DNA from: Trichocoleus sp.
GTDB lineage: Bacteria > Cyanobacteriota > Cyanobacteriia > Elainellales > Elainellaceae
NCBI GenBank assembly: GCA_036702865.1
Contig: DATNQD010000042.1
Location: 186,001 to 250,000 of the forward strand
Direction: 5' to 3'
Length of the DNA: 64,000 bases
Shown: positions 37,039-46,520 of the stretch, piece by piece
How the letters are laid out: each line of letters starts with the position of its first letter
Position numbering within the stretch: position 1 is the stretch's first letter
Program-made: the position numbers and the translations under genes
The notes under the pieces: generated by a model
The model's database searches: none
What the model saw: only the letters and a program-made list of their open reading frames with translations
What the model was told of the DNA's origin: nothing

Positions 37039-37678
37039 ATCTTTACTCAACCCTGGATATGGCGGTTCGATTAAACCTGCTTAAAATCGATCGCTTTTGC
37101 TTTTAGTGGAAATAAGCAGCAGTCTAGCTGGACAAACAGTTTTATTGTTAGATGAATAATTAAAAAGACAAGTGAAATTGATGATTAATCTGGATCTCAG
37201 CCTTTAGCCAAATTGCCGATTTAATTTAATCTCTTCACTATGTTTATAGATTTAGCGATACCTTTGGCTACCGTGGGAATACGGCTTCATTTCAAGGATG
37301 ATGACAAGGACAAAATATAATTTTTGGCGTCAGTAAAAATACGATTAAGGGTAAGAACTTTGTTTATTGAACTGAGTCAAAATGTGGGTGATCTTTAAAG
37401 GAATGATGTGATTTAGTAGTTGTTTGAAATAGCGATCGAATGGACAATGTTTCGCGTAGCCAAGTAGAAGCTCAACCGCGATTTCACGGAGCGATCGGTT
37501 GAATTACACCTGCAACTCAAAAAGAGTAGACAAGAGGTCTAGCCTACAAGAAGGATGAGAATTTAGAATTTAGAGTCAAGCTGCACGACTCAAAACCCGC
37601 CTCTAAAGTAAAGTCTATGAGGAGCGATGACTTGAAACTGCTGTGGTTGAAGCTTTATCTCTTAGGATTTGCTGTCTA
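37039..37678. other. Intergenic region between ftsY end and the glycosyltransferase
   Basis: About 640 nt, AT-rich, no supported gene. It holds the promoter region of the glycosyltransferase gene at its left end and the 3' flank of ftsY at its right end. I see short direct repeats such as AATTTAG twice near 37560 but no RNA gene, riboswitch or T-run terminator. Confidence 0.5.
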
Positions 37679-39322
37679 TCAACCGCTGAGGAGGGCTTCC
37701 ACAAACTCGAAGCTAGAGAAGGGGCGGAGATCTTCAATGCCTTCTCCGGCACCAATAAAGCGAATGGGCAGTCCCAACTGCTGCACGACTGCGAGCGCAA
37801 TGCCGCCTTTGGCTGTGCCATCTAGTTTCGTCAGAACGACGCCGCTCAGTTTTGCTACCTGTGAGAAGACTTCTGCCTGCCGTAAGCCGTTTTGACCAAG
37901 TGTTGCATCCAGCACCAGCAAAGCTTCAATGTGAGCGTCAGGAGCTTTTTTGTCGATGATGCGGCGAATTTTGCTGAGCTCATCCATCAAGTTCTTTTTA
38001 TTCTGCAGTCGTCCGGCAGTATCAACCAAAAGCAGTTCAGTTTGACGAGATTGGGCGGCGGTGATGGCGTCAAAAACTACGGCTGCTGGATCAGTATTTT
38101 TACCAGGGTTAGCAATAACCTCAACATTGCTTCGATCGCCCCACACTCTCACCTGTTGAACAGCGGCGGCTCGGAAGGTATCAGCGGCGGCAATAAGAGA
38201 GCGATAGCCTGACTTTTGAGCAATATGAGCCAGCTTGCCGATCGTAGTCGTTTTGCCTGCCCCGTTTACGCCCGTAATCAACCAAATGTTCAGCTGATCT
38301 TTCTCGGGCGCAAAGGCAGCACTATAGGTTTCACCCAGAGGCTTATCCAGCATTTCTCGCAGGAGTTGCTTAAGATAGGCAATTGCTTCGGAGGGGGGGA
38401 GCGTCTCCTGACGCAGCTTATTTTGCAGTGACTCGATAATATAGTCCGTTGCCTCAATTCCCACATCTGCCTGGAGCAGCAGCGACTCAATTTCTGTTAC
38501 TGCATCCTGGTTCAGTGGGCCTTGACCCACGATCGCCCGTAGCTGATTAACCAAACTGCGACGAGTTTTATCGAGCCCTTGTCGGAGCCGCTTCAGCCAG
38601 GTAATTTCTTCAAGTGACACATCCTCAGCCCGACGACCCTGAGCTGCCAGCACTTCAGATGACCAAAGAAATCCTTCGTCTAGCAAAAATTCGGGAGGGA
38701 CTGCGGGTTCAGCAGTAATCGCTGGAGCTTCAGAAATTGTTGCTGCTTGAGCTGCTGCCTCCTGTTCAATTGCTTCGGCGCGAAGCCGCTCCAGACGCTC
38801 TTGACGTTCAGCTTCTGCCTGTGCCCAGAAAGGTAAGGAAGGGTTGGTTTCTGGGACGATCGCTGCTTCGACTACTGGTGTTGATGCATCTGTAGCGATC
38901 GGGGCTGCTGTTGAATCTGGTGGAGCAGCAGGCTCAGGTGTTCCGGAAGCTGAGATGCCTTCTAACTCAGTTTGAGCGGTTGGCTCTGAGACTGCTTCGG
39001 TTTTTTCAACTGGGCTTTCAACTGGACTTTCAACTGGGCTTTCAACTGGGCTTCCTAAAGGAGGTATTTGATCTGCTTCGACCTCAGAAGTTGCCTCTGC
39101 TTCAGCCTGGGGTGCTGTTTCCTCCTGGCGCTTACGGATATTCTCATAGGCTGCCTTTGCCCAGTTGAGATAATCCTGCGCGACTTCTGAGGGCTGTTCA
39201 GATGCAGCCGCTTCAGGTTCAGCAGGGGCTGGTGCAGACTCTTTCGCCTCAGTAGACTCGGCAGATTCAGTTTCTGCTGATTGTTCATTATGCTGGCGAT
39301 TGAACCAATTGAAAGGAGCCAT
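37679..39322 (-). CDS. ftsY: Signal recognition particle receptor FtsY
   Basis: Membrane-docking GTPase for ribosome-SRP complexes. 547 residues; the first 230 form the acidic, low-complexity A domain with four SPVE repeats (PVESPVESPVESPVEK). The NG domain has GVNGAGKTTTIGKLAH (G1), AADTFRAAAVQQVRVW, LLVDTAGRLQNKKNLM (G3), and VVLTKLDGTAKGGIALAV (G4). MAPFNWFNRQ at the N-terminus is a typical amphipathic membrane-targeting start. It follows nusB by 96 nt and may be in one operon with it. Confidence 0.96.
   Translation of the reverse strand: MAPFNWFNRQHNEQSAETESAESTEAKESAPAPAEPEAAASEQPSEVAQDYLNWAKAAYENIRKRQEETAPQAEAEATSEVEADQIPPLGSPVESPVESPVESPVEKTEAVSEPTAQTELEGISASGTPEPAAPPDSTAAPIATDASTPVVEAAIVPETNPSLPFWAQAEAERQERLERLRAEAIEQEAAAQAATISEAPAITAEPAVPPEFLLDEGFLWSSEVLAAQGRRAEDVSLEEITWLKRLRQGLDKTRRSLVNQLRAIVGQGPLNQDAVTEIESLLLQADVGIEATDYIIESLQNKLRQETLPPSEAIAYLKQLLREMLDKPLGETYSAAFAPEKDQLNIWLITGVNGAGKTTTIGKLAHIAQKSGYRSLIAAADTFRAAAVQQVRVWGDRSNVEVIANPGKNTDPAAVVFDAITAAQSRQTELLLVDTAGRLQNKKNLMDELSKIRRIIDKKAPDAHIEALLVLDATLGQNGLRQAEVFSQVAKLSGVVLTKLDGTAKGGIALAVVQQLGLPIRFIGAGEGIEDLRPFSSFEFVEALLSG
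39005..39052. repeat. Four tandem 12-bp repeats inside ftsY
   Basis: TTCAACTGGGCT occurs four times head to tail (39005-39016, 39017-39028 with one change, 39029-39040, 39041-39052) and encodes the repeated SPVE unit in the A domain. Near identity of the copies suggests recent slippage. Confidence 0.9.
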
Positions 39323-39418
39323 AGATCGTGAACCTGTGCCAGAGGAAGGAATGAGGAATGGATGAGAGGGAAAGCAGATCTAGCGTTTGATTTGCTTCAT
39401 TTACTTTAGAGAAAAAAG

Positions 39419-40048
39419 TCAGGCTTGGGAGGGTTTTGAGGAGACTCGATCGCTGACCCGCCGGAGGACGCCATTGATAAAGCGATGTCCTTCATCGCCG
39501 CTATAGCGTTTTGCCAGTTCCACAGCTTCGTTGATTGCAACCTGTTCTGGGACTCCGAGCACTCGTATTTCAGTAACGGCAATCCGCAGAATATCTTGAT
39601 CGACTCTCGCTAACCGATGAAGCTGCCAATCCACCATTGAGTCATCCAGTAATTTATCCATCTCGGCTCGGTTTGCCTGAACCTGCGTCAAGATTTCCAT
39701 GGCATAAGCCCGAACTTCTTTTTGGTTTGCCAACTGGACAAACTCGGGGAGTTCTAATGCTGCACCAAGCCGATTCACTGCCGTTTGGGTCAGCTCGATC
39801 GCCTCTGTTACCATTGCTCTGGCACTCTGGACATCGCTTGCTCTGGTCTCACTGTTGAGCAATCGATCGCTACTACGGCTTAGTTCAGCAGCGGCAGTTT
39901 CCAGGCTGTCTTGAACTTCAGTCGTCAGGGTTCGCACTGCTGCCAACAAGATATCTTGAAGCTGCTGATTCTGAAGCTTTTCGGGCTTGCTAGGAAGCTG
40001 ACCGATACTAAGGAGCGCTAATTCACGGGCAATTCGACGAGCTTGCAT
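39419..40048 (-). CDS. nusB: Transcription antitermination protein NusB
   Basis: Binds boxA RNA with NusE/S10 in rRNA antitermination. 209 residues, longer than E. coli NusB (139) because of a middle helical insert of about 60 residues ([40 protein letters not shown]), which cyanobacterial NusB proteins have. Core motifs: [39 protein letters not shown] and [20 protein letters not shown]. Upstream partner of ftsY in the likely operon. Confidence 0.94.
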   Translation of the reverse strand: MQARRIARELALLSIGQLPSKPEKLQNQQLQDILLAAVRTLTTEVQDSLETAAAELSRSSDRLLNSETRASDVQSARAMVTEAIELTQTAVNRLGAALELPEFVQLANQKEVRAYAMEILTQVQANRAEMDKLLDDSMVDWQLHRLARVDQDILRIAVTEIRVLGVPEQVAINEAVELAKRYSGDEGHRFINGVLRRVSDRVSSKPSQA

Positions 40049-40174
40049 GGTTTTGGGTTGCCGAGGTTCGGAGCAAACTTGGTTATTGTAGCAAATTGGC
40101 TGTTCAGTGATGGGGATTCAGAGCCGGGATCTCACGGCTAACCCCGTACCTTGCTCTCAATTCCCCTTCTCCTG

Positions 40175-41986
40175 CTATGACCTGAAAGGCAGCTTGATCC
40201 GCACCAGACGATAAATGCTCTCTTCCGAAATTAGCTCATACTGACTCGGTTTGAGTTTTGCTTCTCGCAGCTTGACATCTCGACCCAAAAGCAGGACAGA
40301 TGAGGGATTAGGGGATGTTTTACCCAGTGCAACCAGTTCTTTTTTGACATCATCCGGGTCAGGGATGAAATCAACGTGACGATGAGAATAAAAGACGATC
40401 GTCGGTTTGCCAAAGCCGATCATCACGATCGGTTCGTTCGGTTGCTGTGCTGCAACAAGGGTTTGCGACAGTTGGCGGAGCGGCAGTTGGCGTTGAGCAT
40501 CCATGATGGCAGCGGTTGGCATAATCGTGAACAGCATAAATGCCATGAAGCCGATCAGGTTGACTGTCCAGAGCCAGCGTCCTTGACGACGCAAGAGCAG
40601 AATCAGCCCAACGATCGCCGCAGTTCCCCAAATTGCACTTGCCCAAATTTCGATCTTTGCTGCCCGGATCATTTCCGGGAAATTGGGCAGTTCGGGATCA
40701 TCACCCAGCCAGTGAGGGCTATAGTAGGCAACCCCTGCCAGTATCAATAAGAAGACAATATTTACAATATGGCTGATTTGCGCTGCCCGAGTAGTGCGCG
40801 ATCGGGTCATTTGCTCACTCCAGAACAGCGCCACTAGAATTGCCGCAGCAGGCAGGAGGGGAATGGTGTAGCTAGGAAGTTTCGTAACGGCGATCGTGAA
40901 GAACGCAAACACGATGACAAACCAAACCAGGGCAAAGAGTCCAAGCTGGCTGGAGCGCGGTTGGCTTTTCCAGATCTGTCGCTGCCAAAACTGTAATCGG
41001 GCAATTGCAACAGGCAGATAGACCGACCAGGGCACAAAGGCAACGGGCACAACGAGAAAGTAGAAAAACCAGGGAGCTGAATGGTGATTGACCACCTGGG
41101 TAAAGCGTTCAAGGTTGTGATAGCCAAAAAACGAATCAATAAACGCTTCCCCATTTGCCAGCGTGACCAGAACATACCAGGGCAGCGTAATTGCCACAAA
41201 CAGCAAACCACCCCGCACCAGCTTCATCTCGCCTAGAACTGAGCGCAAATTGCCAACATAGAGCAGAAAGGCAAGGATGATGAGACCCGGTAGAACAACG
41301 CCGACAGGACCTTTGGTTAAAACTGCCAGGGCACTCAAAACATAGAAAGCCAGATACCAGCGGGACTTTGTCTGAGCCTTTTGAGCATAGCCACAGAAGA
41401 ATGCCAGCAGTGCCCCACTCATACAGCCGCTGAGCAACATATCAGAGACACCCGTTCTGCCCCAGACGATCGTTTGTGGATTGAGGACAATTAGCGCTGC
41501 ACCAATCCAGGCAGATAACCAGAGTTGACGATCGACCGAACTGGGCAATGGTTCGCCTTTGGCAGTGACTGGTTCTACTTCGATCGCAGTTGCTGGACGA
41601 GAAAACCCAAAGCGACGAAGCGTGTAAAACCCAAGGGCTGAGAGGAATGTGCCTGCTAGCGCTGAGGGAAACCGGGCTGACCACTCATTCACACCCACTG
41701 TTTTGTAAGCGATCGCCATGATCCAGTAAACGAGCGGGGGTTTGTCAAAGCGGGTAGCATCATTGAAGTAGGGCGTAATCCAATCCCCTGTGACCGTCAT
41801 CTGACGTGCGGCTTCGGCAAACAGAGGTTCGGTTTCGTCTACTAGCCCAATACTGCCTAAGTGCAGCCAGAAAGCAACGCTAGTTACAAGCGCAATCCAG
41901 AGAACTGCCAGCATCCAGGCAAGGGTGGGTTGAGTCTGCCACTGTTGAAATTGGGTGGCGATCGATCGGTCTACCTTGAATTTCAT
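40175..41986 (-). CDS. ArnT/PMT-like membrane glycosyltransferase (GT83)
   Basis: 603 residues with about 12 TM helices. The first periplasmic loop holds the catalytic-loop motif GLVDETEPLFAEAARQM and GDWITPYFNDATRFDKPPLV, typical of polyprenyl-phosphate-sugar-dependent transferases such as ArnT. Later loops: GRTGVSDMLLSGCMSGALLA, LTKGPVGVVLPGLI. The C-terminal soluble part (KPTIVFYSHRHVDFIPDPDD) fits the family. Likely transfers a sugar from a lipid carrier to lipid A, protein or another cell-surface acceptor; which one is unknown. ATG with AAAGGA upstream. Confidence 0.9.
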   Translation of the reverse strand: MKFKVDRSIATQFQQWQTQPTLAWMLAVLWIALVTSVAFWLHLGSIGLVDETEPLFAEAARQMTVTGDWITPYFNDATRFDKPPLVYWIMAIAYKTVGVNEWSARFPSALAGTFLSALGFYTLRRFGFSRPATAIEVEPVTAKGEPLPSSVDRQLWLSAWIGAALIVLNPQTIVWGRTGVSDMLLSGCMSGALLAFFCGYAQKAQTKSRWYLAFYVLSALAVLTKGPVGVVLPGLIILAFLLYVGNLRSVLGEMKLVRGGLLFVAITLPWYVLVTLANGEAFIDSFFGYHNLERFTQVVNHHSAPWFFYFLVVPVAFVPWSVYLPVAIARLQFWQRQIWKSQPRSSQLGLFALVWFVIVFAFFTIAVTKLPSYTIPLLPAAAILVALFWSEQMTRSRTTRAAQISHIVNIVFLLILAGVAYYSPHWLGDDPELPNFPEMIRAAKIEIWASAIWGTAAIVGLILLLRRQGRWLWTVNLIGFMAFMLFTIMPTAAIMDAQRQLPLRQLSQTLVAAQQPNEPIVMIGFGKPTIVFYSHRHVDFIPDPDDVKKELVALGKTSPNPSSVLLLGRDVKLREAKLKPSQYELISEESIYRLVRIKLPFRS

Positions 41987-42168
41987 GCAGTCCTTTCTCT
42001 CTGTCCAATCGATCTAGAGATAATGTTCAGACCTTACTTTAACGGAATCTGGTCTTTTCCCGTAGAGGGGATGACTGGATTTGGCGAGAGGAGTTCCTCA
42101 ACAGGGGCGGAGAAGAGACGAGAAAAGGGGCATAGAAGCGGGTATATCAGCAGGGGAGACAGGGCAAG

Positions 42169-42948
42169 GTGAAGCTGGGGAGACAGGTTTGGGTGATTGG
42201 GGGGACGGGGGAGAGTGGGGTATTGGTGCGGGGACTTGTGGCGACGGGAGTGAGTTGTGTGGTGACAGTGACGACTGAAACAGCCCGATCGCTATATCCC
42301 GATTCGCCTTTGGTGTGGGTAGAGGTGGGAAGGCTGGATTTAGAGGCACTCAAGGCTTTTATTCAGGAGTATCAGATTTGCTGCATTGTCGATGCGTCTC
42401 ATCCCTTCGCCGTGGTGGTGTCGCAGTTAGCAATCGCGGCAGCAGAACAGTATCAGCTTCCTTATCTACGGTTTGAACGAGAGCAGATGGCGCAGGAGAG
42501 CCGGGAAGAGGGATTCAGCTTTGCCAGCTTTGAGGCGCTCTTGGCAACGGATATTTTGGTGGGTGAGCGGGTTTTGTTGACGATCGGTTATCGTTCGCTG
42601 GCGTTGTTTGATACTTGGCAATCTCGATCGACTTTGTTTGCGCGAATTTTGCCTTCGATCACTGCATTAGAAGCGGCTTTGATGGCAGGATTTACGCCCG
42701 ATCGGCTAATTGCGCTGCGTCCGCCAATTTCGCTGGAACTGGAACGAGCGCTCTGGCAGCAATGGCAAATTTCGCTTGTTGTGACAAAGGCTTCTGGCAA
42801 ACCGGGCGGCGAAGATGTGAAGCGGCAACTGGCAGCAGAACTAAGCGTGAAATTAGCAGTAATCGATCGTCCCATTTTGAAATATCCGCAGTGGACGAAT
42901 GATTTAGAGCAAGCGATCGGGTTTTGTCAGCAGGCTGTGCAGGCTTAG
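42169..42948 (+). CDS. cobK: Precorrin-6A reductase
   Basis: CobK/CbiJ reduces precorrin-6A in cobalamin synthesis using NADPH. 259 residues from a GTG at 42169 with GGAGA 9 nt upstream. Motifs: VWVIGGTGESGVLVRGL as nucleotide-binding start, CIVDASHPFAVVVSQLAIAA, LPYLRFERE, VLLTIGYRSLALF, TLFARILPS, and VVTKASGKPGGEDVKRQLA near the end. The first 60 nt and the leader are strongly G-rich on the coding strand. Confidence 0.92.
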   Translation: MKLGRQVWVIGGTGESGVLVRGLVATGVSCVVTVTTETARSLYPDSPLVWVEVGRLDLEALKAFIQEYQICCIVDASHPFAVVVSQLAIAAAEQYQLPYLRFEREQMAQESREEGFSFASFEALLATDILVGERVLLTIGYRSLALFDTWQSRSTLFARILPSITALEAALMAGFTPDRLIALRPPISLELERALWQQWQISLVVTKASGKPGGEDVKRQLAAELSVKLAVIDRPILKYPQWTNDLEQAIGFCQQAVQA

Positions 42949-42963
42949 CAGTTTGGCTTGCCA

Positions 42964-43003
42964 CAAAAAAATCTCCTTGCCCCATTGCTGAGATTAGGAG
43001 ATT
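42964..43003 (-). terminator. Terminator after the DUF3172 gene
   Basis: On the minus strand an 8-bp stem AATCTCCT/AGGAGATT (43003-42996 with 42977-42970, 18-nt loop) runs straight into a T-run of seven. It lies between the converging stops of cobK and the DUF3172 gene and may serve both. Confidence 0.75.
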
Positions 43004-43048
43004 AATCATTTTGTCCAACTGAAGTTATTCAACCAAACTTCAAATAAT

Positions 43049-43669
43049 CTAGAACTCGTTATTTTCTGGGGTTCCGCCAGAGCCGACCTTAAACATATTT
43101 CCGGCAGAATCGTTGCGATAAACACAATCAACCTGAGCGCCGCTTTCTGTTTTTTGAATGTCACCCGTGTAAGCAAAGGTATTCATTCGTTGACGGCACT
43201 CGTTCATTTGTTGAGAGGTCAACAGGTTCGGGTTTTGGCTTTGAATAATGTTCCAGTTGCTGCGGCGAATCACGCATCCCGGTTGCATTTTGGGCTGGGT
43301 GACAAAGACGCTGAAGGGGCTAAGCGTCATAAAGGCGCGGAGATCAACGGTGACGGCACTGGCTCCATACTGTAGACAAATCTCTGAGTTGGGAGAGGCA
43401 GCATCAATTTCAGTCCGAGTTGCCACACTTGCATAATTGGTGGTGGGTTGGGCAATGCCGATCGCCAAGCCAATTCCAATTCCAACAATAAAGACCGCCG
43501 CCAGGATTGCAGCCGTTGTGTAGGTTAAAGCTCCGCCAAAAAGCCCTTTTTGCTGAGGTTTTTCTGGTCTATCCATATAAGGATCTCGATCGTAGGGATC
43601 TCGGTCATAGGAATCCCGATCGTAAGATCGTGGCGGTCTAGAAGGCGGTTTTGGTGGTCTACGTCTCAT
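43049..43669 (-). CDS. DUF3172 family membrane protein
   Basis: 206 residues. The N-terminus is basic and carries tandem YDRDPYDRDPY repeats (residues about 15-31), followed by one TM helix at about 47-70 (LTYTTAAILAAVFIVGIGIG) and a soluble domain with two to four cysteines (EICLQYGASAVTVDLRAFMT; PGCVIRRSNWNIIQ; QMNECRQRMNTFAYTGDI). The pattern matches the cyanobacteria- and plastid-wide DUF3172 proteins of unknown function, where the C-terminal domain would be lumenal or periplasmic. Terminator downstream, monocistronic. Confidence 0.87.
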   Translation of the reverse strand: MRRRPPKPPSRPPRSYDRDSYDRDPYDRDPYMDRPEKPQQKGLFGGALTYTTAAILAAVFIVGIGIGLAIGIAQPTTNYASVATRTEIDAASPNSEICLQYGASAVTVDLRAFMTLSPFSVFVTQPKMQPGCVIRRSNWNIIQSQNPNLLTSQQMNECRQRMNTFAYTGDIQKTESGAQVDCVYRNDSAGNMFKVGSGGTPENNEF

Positions 43670-43760
43670 AGGGATGCGTCACGTTGAATAGGGTGGCATC
43701 GGAACCCTAACAGAGCGATGGTTCCTGATCAAGTTTCTCACTCCGGTATTCCTCCCTTCA

Positions 43761-43792
43761 GTGTAAGCCACAGGCTTGAAGTTCGTGGGAGA
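43761..43792. mobile_element. Possible decayed IS200/IS605-type end
   Basis: AAGCC-ACA-GGCTT hairpin (43765-43769 with 43773-43777) followed by GAAGTTCGTGGGAGAGG recalls the subterminal hairpin and CGTGGG tail of IS200/IS605-family (TnpB-carrying) ends, in decayed form. No transposase or TnpB frame adjoins. Low confidence. Confidence 0.2.
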
Positions 43793-43916
43793 GGGCAAGC
43801 GATCGACTGTAAGCCGACCAGAGGTGTCAGAATAGGAAAAAGATAATATTCTTTATAATTCTGCACTACTGTTACGGCTGTTGTAACTCTCTAGTCCTCG
43901 ATCGCAGGTTAGTTTC

Positions 43917-44702
43917 GTGTTGAAAGCCTCTCTGATTCGCAGCATCCTCACTGATAGTCTCACGGTCTTTTGGGGCGACTGGCTTGATCTCCGGGTGCGT
44001 TTGCCACAGGTGATTGCATCAGGTTTAATCTCCCCCTTAATTTATATCCTGGCGTTTGGGCTGGGCTTGGGCAGTGCGCTCAGCGTCAAGCCACCCGTGG
44101 GCGGCTCCTACCTGGAATTTATTTTGCCGGGAATGGTTGCTCTCTCCTCAATGACAATTAGCTTTGGCGGCACGACTTTCTCGATCTGCGGCGAGCGCCT
44201 CTATTCCAAAACTTTTGAGGAAGTGCTGCTTCTGCCTGTCCATCCGATGGCTCTCTTCCTGGGCAAAATGTTGGCAGGTGTTGTGCGTGGCTTGATGACT
44301 TCTGGCGCTGTGATTGTAGTCGCGATTCTATTCACGCGAGCCTGGGCATTCCTGCATCCCCTATTTTTGATTGTGCTCATTCTGAACTGCGCCATTTTCT
44401 CCGGGCTAGGCGTCATTGCTGGATTAAACGTCAAATCTCTGGAAGGAGTGGGCTTGCTCAACAATTTCCTGATTGTGCCGATGTCTTTTCTTGGAGCCAC
44501 TTTCTTCGACCCCAGCAAACTTCCCCTTATCTTCAAAAGTGTTATCTATTTGCTGCCGCTCACCTATACCAGCATCAGCCTCCGATCGATCGTGCTTAAA
44601 CCTATCACTGACTTTCCCTGGTACAGCATTCCTATCCTGCTGATCATCGGTGGCATTCTCAGTGCGATCGGCGCGTACCAGTTTGCCCACCAACAAGACT
44701 GA
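43917..44702 (+). CDS. ABC-2 type transporter permease
   Basis: 261 residues from a GTG. Six TM helices, beginning VIASGLISPLIYILAFGLGL and ending IPILLIIGGILSAIGAYQFA; the ABC-2 permease signature is in VGLLNNFLIVPMSFLGATFF and LPLTYTSISLR. This is the NodJ/polyketide- or polysaccharide-export type. The ATP-binding partner normally next to it is absent; lysS follows. The ATPase must be encoded elsewhere, or the protein works with one shared with other permeases. Confidence 0.88.
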   Translation: MLKASLIRSILTDSLTVFWGDWLDLRVRLPQVIASGLISPLIYILAFGLGLGSALSVKPPVGGSYLEFILPGMVALSSMTISFGGTTFSICGERLYSKTFEEVLLLPVHPMALFLGKMLAGVVRGLMTSGAVIVVAILFTRAWAFLHPLFLIVLILNCAIFSGLGVIAGLNVKSLEGVGLLNNFLIVPMSFLGATFFDPSKLPLIFKSVIYLLPLTYTSISLRSIVLKPITDFPWYSIPILLIIGGILSAIGAYQFAHQQD

Positions 44703-44871
44703 TCCTTTTTGCGGTATAACTTTCCAATTGTGGGTTGCTTCAGCAAAGCAATCAGCTTGAAGGGACTGTTGAAGGAATGGATTGAACCCCTAAAACCGCA
44801 GGGCTAAACAACCAGGATGCCTGTACAAACTCCCTGAACCTCGATCTCTACTCCCTACCACCGATATCTCT

Positions 44872-46401
44872 ATGGCTTCCGACGATCTCCGCGCTACGCG
44901 ACTCGAAAAAGTAAACCAATTGAAAGCGCTAGGCTTCAACCCCTATGCCTACCGTTGGGAAATCAGCCATCATGCCGCAGAGCTTCAGTCTAAATATGCC
45001 GATCTGGCTCCCGGTGAAGAGGTTGATCTAGAAGTGTCGATCGCTGGGCGCATTTTGGCGAAGCGGGTCTTCGGGAAACTAGCATTCTTTACGCTACAAG
45101 ATGAAACAGGCACAATTCAGCTTTATTTAGACAAAAAGAAAATTCAAGAAATGATGGCACAGGTGGATGCCGATGCCTTTGAGCACTTGAAGCAGTTGAC
45201 AGACGTGGGAGACTTTTTGGGCGTGAAGGGCACGATTCGCCGCACCGAGAAGGGCGAACTGTCAGTCAGCGTCACCCACTACGAAGTCCTCACGAAGTCG
45301 CTGCTGCCACTGCCGGACAAATGGCATGGGTTAACAGATGTTGAGAAACGCTATCGCCAGCGCTACGTTGATTTGATTGTAAATCCAGAGGTGCGGGAAA
45401 CGTTTCGGCGCCGGGCATTAATTACTGCCGCCATTCGTCGCTATTTGGATCAGCAGGGCTTTATTGAGATCGAAACCCCGGTGCTACAGCCTGAAGCAGG
45501 CGGCGCAGAGGCACGTCCTTTCGTCACCTATCACAATACCTTGGAGATGGAGCTGTATCTCCGAATTGCCACTGAGTTGCACCTGAAGCGGCTGATTGTT
45601 GGCGGTTTTGAGAAAGTCTTCGAGATGGGGCGAATCTTCCGTAATGAAGGCGTCTCGACTCGCCATAATCCAGAATTTACCTCGATCGAGGTTTATCAGG
45701 CATATGCTGACTATGGCGATATGATGACCCTCACTGAAAATCTGATTACCTATGCAGCCGAGGAAGTTCTGGGGACGCTCAAGATTAACTATCAGGGGCA
45801 GGACATTGATCTGACTCCCCCTTGGCGCAGAGTGACGATGCATGAAATCGTGCAGGAACGCACCGGATTGGACTTCACCCAGTTTCAAAGCCTGCAAGAA
45901 GCACGATCGGCAGTGAAAGCCTCAGGCATAACCGGAACAGAAGATTGTGAGTCGATCGGCAAACTTTTGAATGAAGCCTTTGAACAAAAAGTCGAGCAAA
46001 CCCTGATTCAGCCCACTTTTGTTCTAGATTATCCGGTTGAAATCTCACCGCTTGCCAAACCACACCGCAGCAAGCCTGGACTGGTAGAACGCTTTGAGCT
46101 GTTCATCGTTGGACGCGAAACCGCAAATAGCTTCTCAGAGTTGACTGACCCGATCGATCAGCGTGAACGTTTGGAGGCACAGGCTGCCCGTAAAGCTGCT
46201 GGAGATCTGGAAGCTAATAGCGTGGATGAAGACTTCCTGACGGCTCTGGAATATGGGATGCCCCCCACCGGCGGCATGGGAATGGGGATCGATCGACTGG
46301 TCATGCTTTTATGTGACTGTGCCAGCATTCGAGATGCGATCGCCTTTCCACTCCTTAAACCTGAGAGCATAGGTGAAGTGAAAACAAAGAGTGAATCCTA
46401 G
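44872..46401 (+). CDS. lysS: Lysyl-tRNA synthetase, class II
   Basis: Charges tRNA-Lys. 509 residues. N-terminal OB-fold ([38 protein letters not shown]), then the catalytic domain with motif 1 around [20 protein letters not shown], motif 2 [20 protein letters not shown] and motif 3 [17 protein letters not shown] start. Standalone gene between the ABC permease and the lipoprotein gene. Confidence 0.97.
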   Translation: MASDDLRATRLEKVNQLKALGFNPYAYRWEISHHAAELQSKYADLAPGEEVDLEVSIAGRILAKRVFGKLAFFTLQDETGTIQLYLDKKKIQEMMAQVDADAFEHLKQLTDVGDFLGVKGTIRRTEKGELSVSVTHYEVLTKSLLPLPDKWHGLTDVEKRYRQRYVDLIVNPEVRETFRRRALITAAIRRYLDQQGFIEIETPVLQPEAGGAEARPFVTYHNTLEMELYLRIATELHLKRLIVGGFEKVFEMGRIFRNEGVSTRHNPEFTSIEVYQAYADYGDMMTLTENLITYAAEEVLGTLKINYQGQDIDLTPPWRRVTMHEIVQERTGLDFTQFQSLQEARSAVKASGITGTEDCESIGKLLNEAFEQKVEQTLIQPTFVLDYPVEISPLAKPHRSKPGLVERFELFIVGRETANSFSELTDPIDQRERLEAQAARKAAGDLEANSVDEDFLTALEYGMPPTGGMGMGIDRLVMLLCDCASIRDAIAFPLLKPESIGEVKTKSES

Positions 46402-46520
46402 ATGAAGCAAAGTAAGGGTTTTGTGAGGAACCATTAAACCGATCGAAAGATTGATGAGGAGGCGGAGCAAAAGACGTTCTGGGGAGTCTACAATGCTTGT
46501 GCATTTGTCCTACCAGTCTA

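Noticed and set aside
43565-43625. Tandem DNA repeat near the DUF3172 start as a possible regulatory array
   Set aside because: It simply encodes the YDRDPY repeats of the disordered N-terminus, a usual feature of such proteins.
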